Below are positions 1-11,966 of a stretch of DNA of 64,000 bases, in pieces. The stretch's first letter is position 1. Each line of letters begins with the position of its first letter. The translations under genes were made by a program, and so were the position numbers. The DNA is from Chytridium lagenaria. Its lineage: Eukaryota > Chytridiomycota > Chytridiomycetes > Chytridiales > Chytridiaceae. The notes under the pieces are model-generated. The model was given only the letters and a program-made list of their open reading frames with translations. It did not search any database and was not told the DNA's origin. The stretch covers positions 62,001-126,000 of the forward strand of contig JAHLKC010000025.1 of assembly GCA_025449115.1 (NCBI GenBank), given 5' to 3'.

Positions 1-1144
1 GCTGGATAGACGACGGGATGATTGGCGGGATGAGCGCACCCGTTGAGAGAAGACATTGGAAGGCGATGGCGAAGATGGGTGTTGGGTTGGTTGTGAATTT
101 AACGGAAGCGCCTGTGAGTCCTGCGAGAGAGGAGGAGGGGTTGGGGAGGTTGAGGAGTTGTTGTGAATGTGAGTTGGTGGTTTTTTTTTTTGGGTTTGGT
201 TTTTTTGAGGGTGTGGAGTGGGTGGTTTGGGGTGAATGGATGCATGCGTTTGAGGAAGGGGTGTTTACCTCCATATTTTTTTTTGGTTGTGAGGCTGCCC
301 ATTCTTTTATTGATGGTGTAGCCGTTCCTACAGTCCGTATATGCATTGCTCTATTCTGTTATTGCTAAACTTTGGGCATGCATGCATTGAGGCAAGGAAG
401 GGATGGGGTTTGGCTGTGAAAGAGTGTCATTTTTTTCTCTATACGTTTTCTTCTTTATGTTTTTTCCTACATACTCACCCAATCATTTTCATGTAAACTT
501 CAAAAAAACCTTTCAACACAGGCGGCTTCATCGACGAACCCTGCGAACCCGACGTATTCCACGACGTCCCCCCAACCCTCCGCGTCCTCTTCCTCCCCAT
601 CCCCGACGGTTCCGTCCCATCCTTCCCACAACTCCACACCTTTCTCCACCACGTCCACACCACCCACCTTCTCAACCTCCGCGTCCTAGTCCACTGCCAA
701 GCAGGAGTAGGTCGCACCGGTATCTTTCTCGCGGTGCATCTGATGGAGAAATACAGGATCCCGCCTTTAGAGGCTCTTGAGAAGCTGTGGAGGGTTCGAC
801 CGCAGAGTTTAAGGTTTCATCCGGTGGATTGGGAGACGGAACCGTTTTGTGGGAGGACGGCGGGGTATCAGAGGAATTATGTGCAGGAGAGGTTTTTGGA
901 AAGGTATTGGGGGATTTTTGGGGAGGGACGGGGGAGGGAGATGGGGATGGAGGAGATGTTGGAATGGAGACCGCAGAGTGGGTTTGGACATGATGAGGAG
1001 GTATTGGGGTTGATTGATGCGCAGGTGGAGAAACGGATGAGAGCTGCGAATGCGAGGGAATTAAAGAAAATGGAGGAGGAGGAGGTGAAGGAAGAGGAAG
1101 CGGAACAAGATAAATCGTTATCGTCGTCGGTGGATTCCAGTTAA
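1..1144 (+). CDS. Atypical dual-specificity phosphatase (DUSP23-like), 5' truncated
   Basis: Cysteine-dependent protein phosphatase expected to remove phosphate from Tyr and Ser/Thr. Two exons are visible: one running in from the window edge to 168, and one from 522 to the stop at 1142-1144. The donor GTGAGT at 169 and the AG at 520-521 keep the phase (1+2), so this splice is well supported. Exon 1 carries a VVNLTE strand typical of this group. Exon 2 carries the signature HCQAGVGRTG (CX5R: nucleophilic Cys, phosphate-binding Arg) and then LWRVRPQSL, like the RxxRPGS segment of DUSP23-type enzymes. About 262 residues are seen. The frame is open upstream of the first Met (18), so the true start probably lies outside the window. 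The tail after about 1000 is a Glu/Lys-rich extension. Unlike most genes here, the frame is intact. The subfamily name is less certain than the fold. Confidence 0.85.
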
Positions 1145-2616
1145 AACAGTGGTAGAAGGTGTAGAGAATTTATGTCTCGATGCTCATGTTGCGTTTTCAT
1201 ACATTCCACGAAGTGAACGCCGGAAAGAGTTTTTATGTTACGTGTGTCGCGGGGTGACGGTTGTAGGACCTGAGGGGGTTGTGCCTGGACGAGCTTGGCC
1301 TGCTGAGGAGGATGTTGGGGGATGGTGGAAGAGGAGGGAGAGGGATGATGGGAGGTTTACGGCGGCGGTGCCGTCAAAGAAGTTTGGGTTGTGGAGATGA
1401 GGAGGGAGGGGTCGGAGAGTTCTGGAGGGACTGTGGAGAGTGAGGAAAAGATGGAGGGGGGTTGGGAGTGGAAGGTGAAGGGGGAAGGAGGAAAAAGGGA
1501 GAGGGTGGATAGTAAGAATAATTTTTTATAGGAAGATGAGTTGGTGAATCCTTGGACTGCTTAAACCTCTTTCCGTTATTCGACGTTTTGCGTATGCCCT
1601 TTTCCCCGTTTTTTTTACAATCGCTCATTTTTGTTGTTGTTTCCATATCCTCGCCTTTTTTTTTTTTTCTTTCCTTGTGTGGTCGCATTGCGTTTTTTTT
1701 TTGTGGTAGCATCGCGTTTACTTTTTTTTGGTCGCATCGCGTTTGTTTTTTTTTGGTCGCATCGCGTTTGTTTTTTTATGATCGCATCGCCTTTGTTTTC
1801 TCTGTATCTGTATTTTTCCTATCTACTTTTCGTTAAACCCTCCCCCTCTCTTTCCATAAACCTCCTCATTGCACATTTCGTTTTGTACCCCCCCATTTTC
1901 CAATCGCACATCCTTCTTACATACAATCTGTTCTCACCGGTACCGGGGCAGGACCCCGGTTTCCAAGTTATGACCTTTCCACACACAGTTCAAAGTGGCA
2001 TTCGCGTTCAAACATGTAGATAAAGAAGTGTGGACCTGAAATCGATTTGATGTTCGCATTTGTTTTTTATCCTTGTTGCAGCAAAGTGGCCCCTTTTTAA
2101 TGCGTTCAAAAAATGGAGGGAAAAAAAAAATCATTGAAAAAACGTCTACGTTTCGCTTTCCCCAAAAAAAAAAACCTATCTCGGAAAACCAAAAAACTGC
2201 GTGATAATAATATATATGTTTAACAAGAATAAACGTTCGCGTTCAACCGCCCCCCCCAAAAAAAAAAACAAAAAAAAAACACAACAGAAACAAAACTTAC
2301 CCCGCTACCTCCACCTCCAAAAAAAAAACCAAAAGAAAACAATATAAAAACCCCCTGAAAACAAGTAACAAGAATAACCCTTCCAAAAAAAAAAAAATCG
2401 CCTTTGAAAGAATTAAGAATAAAACCCCCCTCCTCCCCCCTTCGGACCTCCATCCCAAAAAAAAAAAAAGTTCCATCCCCATAACCCAAAAAAATGAGGT
2501 TTTCGCACCCCAAAAACACTCCCTTCCCACCGTCATCCCACTCCTTCTAAAAAAAAAGTGGAAAAAAAACAGGTATACACCTCCCCACACCCCCCTCCCA
2601 AAAACAAACCCCTTAA
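1145..2616. other. Intergenic, T- and A-rich low complexity
   Basis: An open frame at 1149-1400 (+) follows the phosphatase stop and ends in SKKFGLWR. It has fairly even composition and could be a last exon reached by an unseen splice, but no acceptable intron links it. The rest is homopolymer-rich DNA with the short tandem array at 1680-1796. Opposite-strand open frames at 2220-2620 are only Phe/Gly translations of A/C runs. Confidence 0.6.
1680..1796. repeat. Short tandem repeat, ~27-bp unit, 4-5 imperfect copies
   Basis: The unit reads approximately GGTCGCATCGCGTTTG followed by a T run. Copies differ by point changes and by the length of the T tract. No coding or regulatory role is evident. 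Confidence 0.75.
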
Positions 2617-4813
2617 TCACTCCTCCCTCGTCGTAACAATCGCCACCGCACCCATCGGTTCCATCCTCTCATCATCACTCCACGCATCCCCTTCCCTGAA
2701 TCGTCCCCGTGGTGCCAGTGAGGAAAGGGAAGGTTGATGCATGTCGTGATGATGGGGGTTGAAAATGTGGGGGTTGAGGTTGACGGTGATTTTCTGTGAA
2801 AAAAGGGTTAACATGGGTGTGGACTTGCGGGAAAATAATAAGATAAAAAGGGGAATGGACATGATGGGGAAAAGAGTCATGATGAAAAGAGGAGAGGAGT
2901 GACCATAAAAAGGGAAAGGATGGGATAGGATGGGGGAGGACTCGACAATACCAAAAAAAAAAGGGGTGAAAAGAAATGAAAAACAAGAAGAAAACAGCTA
3001 CGATAAAAAGAGGAAGAAACAAAATAAAAAAATAAAAACAAAAACAAAACGGGGAGGACTTGGATTTAAAAATAAAAAAAGTAATGAAAAGAAATGAAAA
3101 CGACGGGGGAAAACATTACACACGACAACAAGAGGAGAAATCGGACAAGACGAAAAACTAAAAAACACGAAATAAAACACACACACACACAAAAACAAAA
3201 AAACAAAGAAAAAACATACCCAAACAGGTGGCCTCAACGTCCCACTCCAAAACCCACATCCATCTTCCTGTTCCTGATCCCTTCCTCTCCCCACCCCATC
3301 CAACCCTCTCGGCGCCCTACACCCCGCCGAACCCCCAACAACCTCCACAGCCTCCAACCCCCCAACGGCGCGCCGTCTCCGTTTCGCCAACAACGCCACC
3401 GCCCACTCCAACACCAAGAACCCTCCAAACAAAGGTCCACAAGTCCAATCATCCCACTTCATGTCCACCACCTCCCTGACGGCAGCAAAATCAAGGGTAT
3501 AAGGTGCTCTCGCTTCAATGCGTTCAAGGGTAAGATGAAGAACGACCAATTCCGCCTTCAACTCTGTGACGGAATCCCTGATAATGACACAAACAAGGAC
3601 GAGCATCCCCAACATGGTGGCAATCAGGGTCAAGAGGACAGCGAGGCCCGGTTCCCATTTCTGCGGTGCACCCACGAGGTAGATGGATCCTGCGAGGAGT
3701 TGGAATCCCATAAACGCCCAGGTGGCGGGTGGGAGTTGGATGAGGAGGGAGGTGAGTCTTGTTTCGAGGAGATGGAGGTCGGCGGTGATGGCGGCCATGA
3801 TGAGGTTGTGGACGCGGGAACCGAGGGGGTTGGATTGGGGGGAGGCAAAGAGGAGACGGTGTGGGGAGGTTGGGGAGAAGTTGGTGGCGATGAGGTGGGA
3901 GGAAGGGGGGAAGCGGATGCGGGTGTGGAGAAAGTGGCGGGGCCAGAGGTGGGCGTGGCGGGGGTTGCAGGTGGTGACGAGGAGGAGGGTTGGGATGCTG
4001 ATGGGCATAAACAATTGGGGTTGGGATGAATATCGTAGATTGCAAAAAAAAAATAATAAGTAAATAAACGAAAAAAAAAAAAATAAAGGAAAAGAGGAGG
4101 GAGGTATACCTGAGATAATGAGGAATGGTGATTTCGGTTCTTATTGAGGGAGTTGGCAATGCAACGGTCCCATCATTCACGTCTTTTATGACGGCCTTTT
4201 CCATGATATCCTCCATTTTTTTTCCAAAACAACAATATGCTCCTCCTCGTCCACTCCCACCTTTTCCATCTGTGGCATCCCACTGACAGTTTCCATGACA
4301 GGTAAAGGCACCAAAACGGCCTCTTTGGAGTCATCCACGGTGACTCTAAACCCTTCATTCCACCTCCCGGAATAAAAATAGTGGAAGCCTGTTCCACCGT
4401 GTTGGCTTGGACTGTAGAGGCGCTGCTAGAATCCAGGACGACTGGGTCTTGTTCTTCTTCTTGTTGTTGTTGTTTTTGTAGTTGTTGTTGTTGGTAGAGA
4501 TGATGGTCGGCGAGTTTAGCGCCAGGGGGGAGATCCCATAGTTTTGAACGGAGGGAAGCGATTTGGCGGAGAAGATGAGAGCGTTGACGGTGAGTAATGA
4601 TGGCGGTGATGAGGATGGTGAGGAACCATATGATGGTAAAGACGCCGAGTGCGGGAGTGATATGGTTTGTAGGCTGCTTTACAATATAAAACCCATTGGT
4701 TATAAAGATAAATAAACATGTGAATGAATGTTATTATATGAATTGGAATTAAAAAAAAAGCTTACATTGTTGTTGGAAGTAGGGATATCACTCACCCCAC
4801 TATTCGAGGCCAT
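2617..4813 (-). CDS. Unrecognised multi-pass membrane protein, frame broken twice
   Basis: I do not recognise the family. The model has four exons: 4813-4766 (ATG at 4813, 16 codons), 4673-4110, 3997-3220 and 2793-2617 (stop). All splices are GT-AG and phase-compatible. Predicted membrane segments lie in exon 2 (start, around FTIIWFLTILITAII) and exon 3 (WAFMGFQLLAGSIYLVGA, LLTLIATMLGMLVLVCVII and a third near its end, FLVLEWAVALLA). A Gln/Glu-rich linker follows the first segment; the C-terminal exon is His/Asn-rich and acidic. Total is about 520 residues. Inside exon 2 the coding frame slips near 4335 and again at the eight-A run at 4213-4220; each slip equals one missing base. The residues on either side read on smoothly (…EKK, then MEDIMEK…), so a sequencing indel is more likely than a true mutation. 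Confidence 0.6.
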
Positions 4814-4849
4814 ACTGATAAGGAGAGGGCGGGAGGGATGAATGATCTA

Positions 4850-5110
4850 TCCCAAGATGGATGAATGGATGGATGGATGGATGGATGTGAGTGATTGTAG
4901 TGAGTGGTAGTGAGTAGTGAATAGTGGAGTAGTGAGTAGTAGTGAGTAGTAGGTAGTTAGTTAGAAAGATAGAGTAGCAGTAGCAGTAGAGTGCATGGAG
5001 AAGTAGTAAGTAGTAGTAAGTAGTAAGTAGTAGTAAGTAGTAGTAAGGATGGTAGTAAGGATGGTAGTAGTGAGTAGTAGAGTAGAGTGTAGATAGTAGT
5101 AGTAGTAAAT
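4850..5110. repeat. Microsatellites: (GGAT)n then degenerate (GTAGTA/GTAGTGA)n
   Basis: GGAT repeats around 4856-4887 are followed by about 220 bp of interrupted AGTAGTGAGTAG-type repeats just upstream of the membrane-protein gene on the minus strand. From 5110 to 5590 the DNA is AT-rich, with no gene that I can support. Confidence 0.8.
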
Positions 5111-5593
5111 ATAGAATAGTGATGGATGAGTGAGTTGTATGAGTATATAATAGTGATGAATGGGTGAGTGAATTATTGAATGAATATGAATATGATGGAT
5201 ATGATGGATGTGTGATGGAACTACATATCGGGGTTATTTATTATGTATTCAAAAGTATTTTATTAATAATAAATTAATGAATATTATATATTAATATTCA
5301 TGCTGCTTTGTTCCACCCCACAAACTCTTTTTAAATATCAATTCAATTAATTACCACTCGGAACTTGAAAATAAAATATTTAATTATTATTTCTATTATC
5401 TGAGCACCTAGTGTTCCATTTATTTATATATACTTATAATACCGATAAGGTTGAATTATAATAATAATATTAATATGTAATTTATTAATATGAGTATTAC
5501 ACCAAAAAAGTGTCTCTGTGTCATTCTGTACAACTTGCTGCTTCTTGTCAGAAAGAAAGCCTCAGTCTCATTATCATGCAGTATATATATTTA

Positions 5594-6735
5594 GGCTCTG
5601 TTCGGTGGGGCGAATTTACTAATTAAAATTTTACCAAATATGCTATATTGGAGGAAATAGCATAAAAAAAAATTCAAATGTTCGGTACGGCAATTTCCAA
5701 AATACTATTTTGAAATATCACAATATTGTTTATAGAGTTTTCAAAAATCTCAAAAAAAAGTGTTCGGTAGGAACACCAAATTGTATAAGGGGCAAAAAAG
5801 TGTTCGGTAGGGCCGAAATTTTATCACGTTTATAGCGATATTGCAAAAACAGCTCTGACCAGTTTTTAGAATATGATTTCTGTTTGTCAACGACGGAAGT
5901 CTCACCGTGTCCAGCCAAAACACAAGTATAATGGGCCGTATCACGGTTCCCTCCAACCGCCAACCCAACCACTATAAAGATAAAAAGGAGGAAGGTAGAA
6001 GAGAACAGGAGGAAAAGGACATAGATGTTATGATCGGTTTGCCGTCATTGCGTGGCTTCCATAATACATTGAGGAATGCAGGGCACAATCCAGTGCCCCT
6101 TATAGCATCCCTTGACTGGATCTGGATGACTCTTCAAGCTTATTATTAGCCATCCAGTATGCAGTATGGTGTCAAGAGGAATATCTATTTGAGTATTAGT
6201 CCCTTCATCCCTTCAATAACCCTTTTAGGCAAAGAAAACCAGCCAAGACCTTATTTATTGTACATGCTTTCTTCTGAGCAACAGAACGTTCAGATGCAAG
6301 CTCAGGCCCCTGCTCCTCAGAAGCAGTCCCAGGAGCCTTAATCTGTTCCTCAACAGCGAAACACTTTGAAGCAGCAGCAGGCTGTCCCTTATCTACAGAA
6401 CGCCCATGCCGTCCGCTCCTATTCTTGAAAAAACCCATCACATTTTGATTAATACCGAACAACTGGCCATTTTTTTGTCAATGGTAACACTGACAACTCT
6501 TCAGCGGTCTATTTTTGTTTATTGTGTGCACCAATCATTTCCCTACAGTATTTTAGTGCTCTATTTTCCCGCATATTGCAATATCTCACGGTGAAAACAG
6601 TATTTTGAAAAACAGTGTATTTCAAAAAAGGGCAAATTCCGTTCGGTGCCCTTTATTCTATAAATTTTCAATATTCTATATTTTTTGAAAATACTATAAA
6701 AATCCATATTGTGTTTTGCCCCACCGAACACGGCC
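5594..6735. mobile_element. PIF/Harbinger-like non-autonomous DNA transposon, 1142 bp
   Basis: Imperfect terminal inverted repeats: GGCTCTGTTCGGTGGGGC at 5594, and its near-complement GCCCCACCGAACACGGCC ending at 6735. The element is flanked by a 3-bp direct repeat TTA (5591-5593 and 6736-6738), the usual TWA target-site duplication of PIF/Harbinger. The core TGTTCGGT recurs inside the left arm (about 5680, 5761, 5800) and, as GTTCGGT, in the right arm (about 6641). Open frames inside (for example 5907-6149 +, 5730-5972 -) show no transposase or Myb-like features that I recognise, so it appears to depend on a partner in trans. Confidence 0.75.
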
Positions 6736-6868
6736 TTAGTAGAAAGAGTATATCTGGTAGTAGTAGGTATATACCCACCTCATAGTGAGAGAGATATAGG
6801 CCCATGCACCACTGTATTTATAATAATAATATCACACACACACACACACACTAAATACAAAAATAATA

Positions 6869-6956
6869 GGAGGGTGCAATTTGTCGACCCCCCGACACGC
6901 CGACCCCGGCAAAATGCAGTGATTATTGTCGACCCCCTGCATTTTCACAGGAATTT
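6869..6956. repeat. Left terminal inverted repeat of the MULE
   Basis: About 88 bp, complementary to 11715-11804. The 5' duplicated target AAATAATA lies immediately outside at 6861-6868. Confidence 0.9.
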
Positions 6957-7370
6957 TGTCGGGGGACGACATTGAAACTGTAGACCCCTGATCATGTGAC
7001 TCCAGGTCCAGAAATTTACAGAGATCTCCTGAGATTTCCCAACTCTGCGGAATTTCTCTTTTTGGACTACACCGCAAATCTTTATTGGTTAAAAACGTAA
7101 CGTCGTCTTTCTCATGTTTGGGTATACGTCCCCCTCCGTCGACGGTTTGCTTCCGTCAAAGTTTTGCTCTTCCCCCATCCAGGACCTAGGCCGTCCTTCG
7201 ACTAGTTAGTGGCTTTCGATGTTGTGCCCTTACAAAGCACCAGCCACTGCCTAGTATCTAAGAATCAACTATCAGACATGGTTGGATGGGGTTGTTTCGA
7301 TGGATTTTGGAATGGACAAAGCATCACGGAAAAGGAACTCCTAAGTTTACTTCACTATCTTATTCCTCTG

Positions 7371-10300
7371 CTAATCAGCCCTGTTCTTTCTTTTCTTTGA
7401 TGACATCTCAAGGCCCGACTTTAACCTCCTGCCTCCGACCCCCATTTTTTGAGGAACCATCGGGTTTCCAATAACCAGGTGAGGTGCAATAGTCTCGTGT
7501 TTCCATTCAAAAGAAGACGAGCCTGGTGGTGTCATCAGCCCGGGATAGCTTTCCTGTGATGCCATCATTGCGGTAAAGTTGCCATACGAATCGCCATTCC
7601 ACAATTCTACATAGGGGTTTCCTGAAGGACATGGGAGGCCCATCACGCTGTTATAGACAACGGCGGTTGATTGCGATGGAGCGACGGCATCAATAATACC
7701 ATTGTCTTTGGATGAGTAACCGACTGCACGGTGTGGGACTGAAGCGACGGTGCTTGGGTCAATTGACGGTTGGTGGAATTTTTTTCCCTTCGGCCTTCCC
7801 TTCGACTTGACCTTTTCCGGATCTTTGATGGCGGGTTTTTTAGGCTCTGACATGTAGCCCTTGGCCTCTTGAGTAGATGCAAGCTTTGCAGAAAGTTCGG
7901 AAGCATCTTTCTCGAATTCTTTGAGGAAGTTTTCTAATTTTTCCACCAGCTCGTTGCTCCCGCCTGGCACCCGTTGAAGATGCATCGCCTTATCGACCCC
8001 TGACTTGAAGAGACCTTGAAGTCGACCGAAAAAGTATCGTAGCTTCTGCTCGTTTGCTTCGTAGCTTTGTCATCTCACCGTCTTTTTCTCTTGTTAAGGT
8101 CAAAACATGCGTCGTTTGTTGCTGGAGATTTTCACATGATTCAAATGTTGCCGTAGAGCCGTTGTCGGTATGCACGGTGAAGTCTGGAATAGGAGGTGGG
8201 TAACTTCCAGCATCTTGCATCCACCTGGCTGCAAGAAGTTCCACTTTGAATTTCACATATGCGCTTCTAAGAATATGTCAGGTTTTGGTCAGATTTAGGC
8301 AGTACATACCTTCGAAGGCACGCGAAAAAATGCTTGCAAGGGAGGCCTTCGTGGAAAAGAGTAAAGCAGGTACATACGTGAAGGTAATCTGATGTTGCAA
8401 AAACATAATTCGGTGATTCGTGACTTTGATGATCATAGACCTTGAAGATCTTGCGCAAGGATGTCCCAACTTTACTCACAAGAGCTTGTGACGCGCTTTT
8501 CCACACCTCGGTATCCAAAGAATCGGATTCGGTAACACTGAAGTATGTTGTTGCGGCATCAACGGGTACTTCTTCAACACCAGTCAGGAATAGGCTATCA
8601 TTAGCTTCTTTCTGAATAAACGAGGACGCGAAATCGCCAAAATACTAAGGTAATAGTGAGCTTAGAATCGAGGCTTTTCTATGTAATATCTTACCTTTGA
8701 TAGAAGTTGCCACGGAAATTTCAGGAAACTGTGATAAGCTGCATCACTGAGAGACACCGCAGGGAGGTTTTCTCTTAATTGTCTCAGTAACCTCTGCCTA
8801 TCCTCCTTCTGCAGATTTTTGTCGACGGCCTCTAGGACTTCGCATACCGTTGATTTCTCCGATAACTTTTGACATATCTGCCCAAACTTCCCTTCAACTC
8901 GTTGAGTAGCCCTTGTCTTTGCCGTGAACAAATAGAGCCTATAAGCTAACGCCCATTTCTCCTTCTTCTCATACAGTTCGTCCCACAGATATTTTCTCAT
9001 ACTATCGTGGGTTCCATATTTGTCAGCAAGTCTCTGAAAACATCTGACGAAGTCCTCCTCTCTTGCTACTCTAGCAACCTTCATCAGTGACGTGTAGAAA
9101 GCGTTGAATCTCTCCGTGCCCAAGGAGCGAGTCATTTTTTCCACCATGTTTTTCTGCAAATGCCACTGACAAAGAAGGTGTTGAACAGTCACATCAGTAA
9201 GAGTACCGTCACCCTACGTTTTCTTTAGTATTATTATGAAAAGTTAAATAAAAACCTTTGAAAGTGATTCTTGAAATTCTATGACCGCTGCAGTGAAGGC
9301 TTTATCATCATCCGAGAAAATGACTTGAGGAACAGATCCGGAGGCCTTCACAAAACATTGAAAGAACCCAGTTGTATGTGGACATATGCTCGTTGTTGAC
9401 CAGTCCTTGTGCGCATAACCTTGATTTGTTGCTGCTGTCAATAACAACAATGACGCAGAGCGGTAGGTTGAACCTGTTCTTTTTGGCAGAGTTGTCGATA
9501 ATAATAACGTCGCAAAACCTCTCAGCGAGCTGCTTTTGCTCAGAAGACATCCAGAAAACGCGTACCAACCGACATTCCGGGTCCACATCCACCTCCAGAA
9601 ACCAGCCATCTTCTCTTTCTCGGCGCCTTAATTCCTCAATCAACCTCATGCAGTCGTTTCCAACTTTTCGCGTCACCAACCGGTGTTTTCGAACAATCCC
9701 TCTTATAGTGCTTTCGTTTATAGGGGCATGGGGTCCAAACGTTTCAACGAGGGCGTTTTCTATCTGCTGTCGCCCAAGATCAGGATTTGCTTTCAGAAGC
9801 TTATAAACTTCGCTCTGCAAAAGACTGGAAGTGACACCAGGCCCTCGTAACGATATTTGCCGTTCAGGTTGAAGCTGATGACCTGTGTGTTGTAATTCAC
9901 ACTTGTTTATCCGATAGTCCGTTAAATTCAGTTTGATGCGGAAGGTACACCCGACTTTTTTGGAAACTGTCTTGCGCCCATCATTTGTAGAAAATGCGAT
10001 GCGAGGGTTTCCCGAAAACTCACAGTCTATGGTTCGAGAGTTCTCTTTTTTTGAAGACTTTACAAGACCAAAACCCAACCGATAGGCATAATGCTCTAAA
10101 TAGCACATAGCCTCTTCTTCGCTTGTAAAGTATTGTCCAGTCTATTTGATTGAAACAAGTTAAACGAAGGAAGGAAACAACCAAAGAATTCTTACCTTTG
10201 GGATAAACGCCTCGTTGTCTTTCATAGTGTAATGCATGGATTTAGCTTCCGTCAAGGATCCACCCAAATCCGCGACTTTAGACTCGCAATCATTAGATGG

Positions 10301-11536
10301 CATTATAATTGAGTCACCCCCATCAACTATGGCTCTCGGAGATCTTTCATCACCATCGGAAGATATTTCTTTGCTACTGTCTCTTAGATTGTCCAGTATA
10401 CAGCAGTCACTATCGCTGTCATATTTGCTTTTTTGAAACTGAAGGTTTGACGGTAAAGCCAGTAGTTCCCGCGCTATCTTGAGGCGGGAAGCTCGAACGT
10501 TTTCTGGAGTGGCCTTCCATTCACAATATGGCGGTATGGGATTTCCAGCATTCAAAACTGTATTCTTGCGGATAAAGTATAGGGAATACTCAATGACGCA
10601 TATTCCACACGATGTTGAGTCAAATTGCTGTGGGTAGTCCGAAATCAGTTCCATATGTTCCAGCGGATGCTTATCTGCCAGTTGCAAACGAGCTTGAAGC
10701 TCAACCCAGAAAGCGCAGAACTCAAGTAGAAGAATCTGCCGGACTGAATCATTAGGAGATGAGTCGCCGAGAAGAACTCTGAAGGAATCAAAGTTAAGGA
10801 ACATCTATTTTATGGCATTATTCTCACCTACTATGAACAACATCAAGAATAACAAGAACCCAATGGTAGTTGCCTATATTCTTGGGAAACATGATGTATT
10901 CCACAGATCCCGGAACTTGATGCCGCTTCCACCATTTGTCCGATCCCGAGTTCACTCCAAAGCTGATAGGGTCCATAATATGTATATTTGAAGCGGTTTG
11001 ATGCGTCAAAAGAGCTTCAGTGATAACTGAATCATCTATCCACGCATCATTCATGACTCTGTTCAGATGGTGTACAGTGTAAGTTGAATGCAGCAACCAT
11101 GTACCCCCCACCTGCAAATATCTTGAAACGAAACTATTCCCTTTATCTCCAGAAGCTTCATTCCCTTTACAACATCAATCAGGTCTGCTCCTCCATTGTC
11201 CTTAAGCCATTCGAAGCATGTGATAAGACTGTTCTTGAAACTGCGATGCCATTGCATTTCAAGCATAGCTCGAACTCCCATCTGTGTGAATATCCCCATT
11301 CCAATGCTGACGTGATGTTTTTCTCTCGTGTCCAATGCAATCCTGGCCTCATGAAGGACATTCTCGCATGGTAGGAATTCTGGACTATCGTCTACTTTTC
11401 CCAGTTCGTCCTCGTCCAAAAGTTCCAATCTTAGGATGCACGGAAAGTTCGCTCTGGACGTGTTGGGAATATGTAGATTTAAAAGATCTGTGGCCGTACC
11501 ATTTGACTTGAAGTCTGGAAACGTCGGCAGCTTCAT
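7371..11536 (-). CDS. MULE transposase joined to a Ulp1/C48-type cysteine protease
   Basis: Multi-exon gene read right to left. Order: an unrecognised N-terminal region (11536-11115); a Ulp1-like protease with GNYHWVLVIL (catalytic His), a putative Asp and YPQQFDSTSCGICV (oxyanion Gln, nucleophile Cys) across 11115-10560; an acidic linker; a FAR1-type zinc module from about 10200; the MULE DDE core (IIIDNSAKKNRFNLPL, later FSDDDKAF, then CQWHLQKN at about 9165); a SWIM finger CTCFTLFHEGLPCKH at about 8370; and a basic SKGRPKGKK tail. The intron 10142-10195 splits FIPK from TGQYFTSEEEA in phase 0. Since that junction is the normal start of a FAR1 domain, protease and transposase appear to be one protein. 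Frame slips occur near 11110 (G run), 9325 and 8065, so this copy may be dead or may carry sequence errors. Confidence 0.85.
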
Positions 11537-11714
11537 CTCGGCAGCGACGACGGCGTTTTGGGGATGTATGGGCTGTTAATGGAAGGACTCCGTCGGCGTT
11601 TTGGGTATATATTGGATGCTAATAAAAGGAGCGGAGTTCGAAGCCCCACCTACATGATCCTATCAGTTGCACAAAGGATATTGTCGCTTGGAATATCATT
11701 CCCAGGAATATCAG

Positions 11715-11804
11715 AAATTCCTGTAAAAATGCAGGGGGGTCGACAAAAGTCACTGCATTTTGTCGGGGGTCGGCGTGTCGGGGGGTCGACAAATTGCATT
11801 CTCC
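11715..11804. repeat. Right terminal inverted repeat of the MULE
   Basis: About 90 bp, complementary to 6869-6956. The duplicated target AAATAATA follows at 11805-11812. Confidence 0.9.
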
Positions 11805-11966
11805 AAATAATATTAATACCCAGCCAGCCAGCCCATCATTCCCTTGTGTAATAAAATAAATAAAATAATAACACTTGAATCCATAATATTATTAATAATA
11901 AATAAAAGAATACAGATCGACCCTTTTTTTTCCTTTTCCCTTTTTTTCCTTTTCTTTTTCCTTCTA

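Larger units (their letters stand above)
6869..11804 (-). mobile_element. Mutator-like element (MULE) with ~88-bp TIRs, 4.94 kb
   Basis: Long terminal inverted repeats: left 6869-6956, right 11715-11804. They share the core TGCAATTTGTCGACCCCC, the further blocks CGACACGCCGACCCC and AAAATGCAGTGA, and end at ACAGGAATTT. The right copy is nearly identical apart from a few substitutions and one-base gaps. An 8-bp direct repeat AAATAATA flanks both ends (6861-6868 and 11805-11812), in line with the 8-9 bp duplications of Mutator transposons. The single large minus-strand gene fills the inside. The well-matched arms and clean duplication suggest a fairly recent insertion, although the gene shows frame slips. 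Confidence 0.9.

Noticed and set aside
2220..2620. Phe/Gly-rich minus-strand frames
   Set aside because: Translation of A and C homopolymers; no splice or domain evidence.
3094..4029. Plus-strand open frame of 311 residues
   Set aside because: Shadow of the minus-strand membrane-protein exon, which has membrane segments, splice sites and a matching downstream exon.
5730..6149. Transposase fragment inside the Harbinger-like element
   Set aside because: The two opposing short frames show no DDE, helix-turn-helix or Myb pattern.
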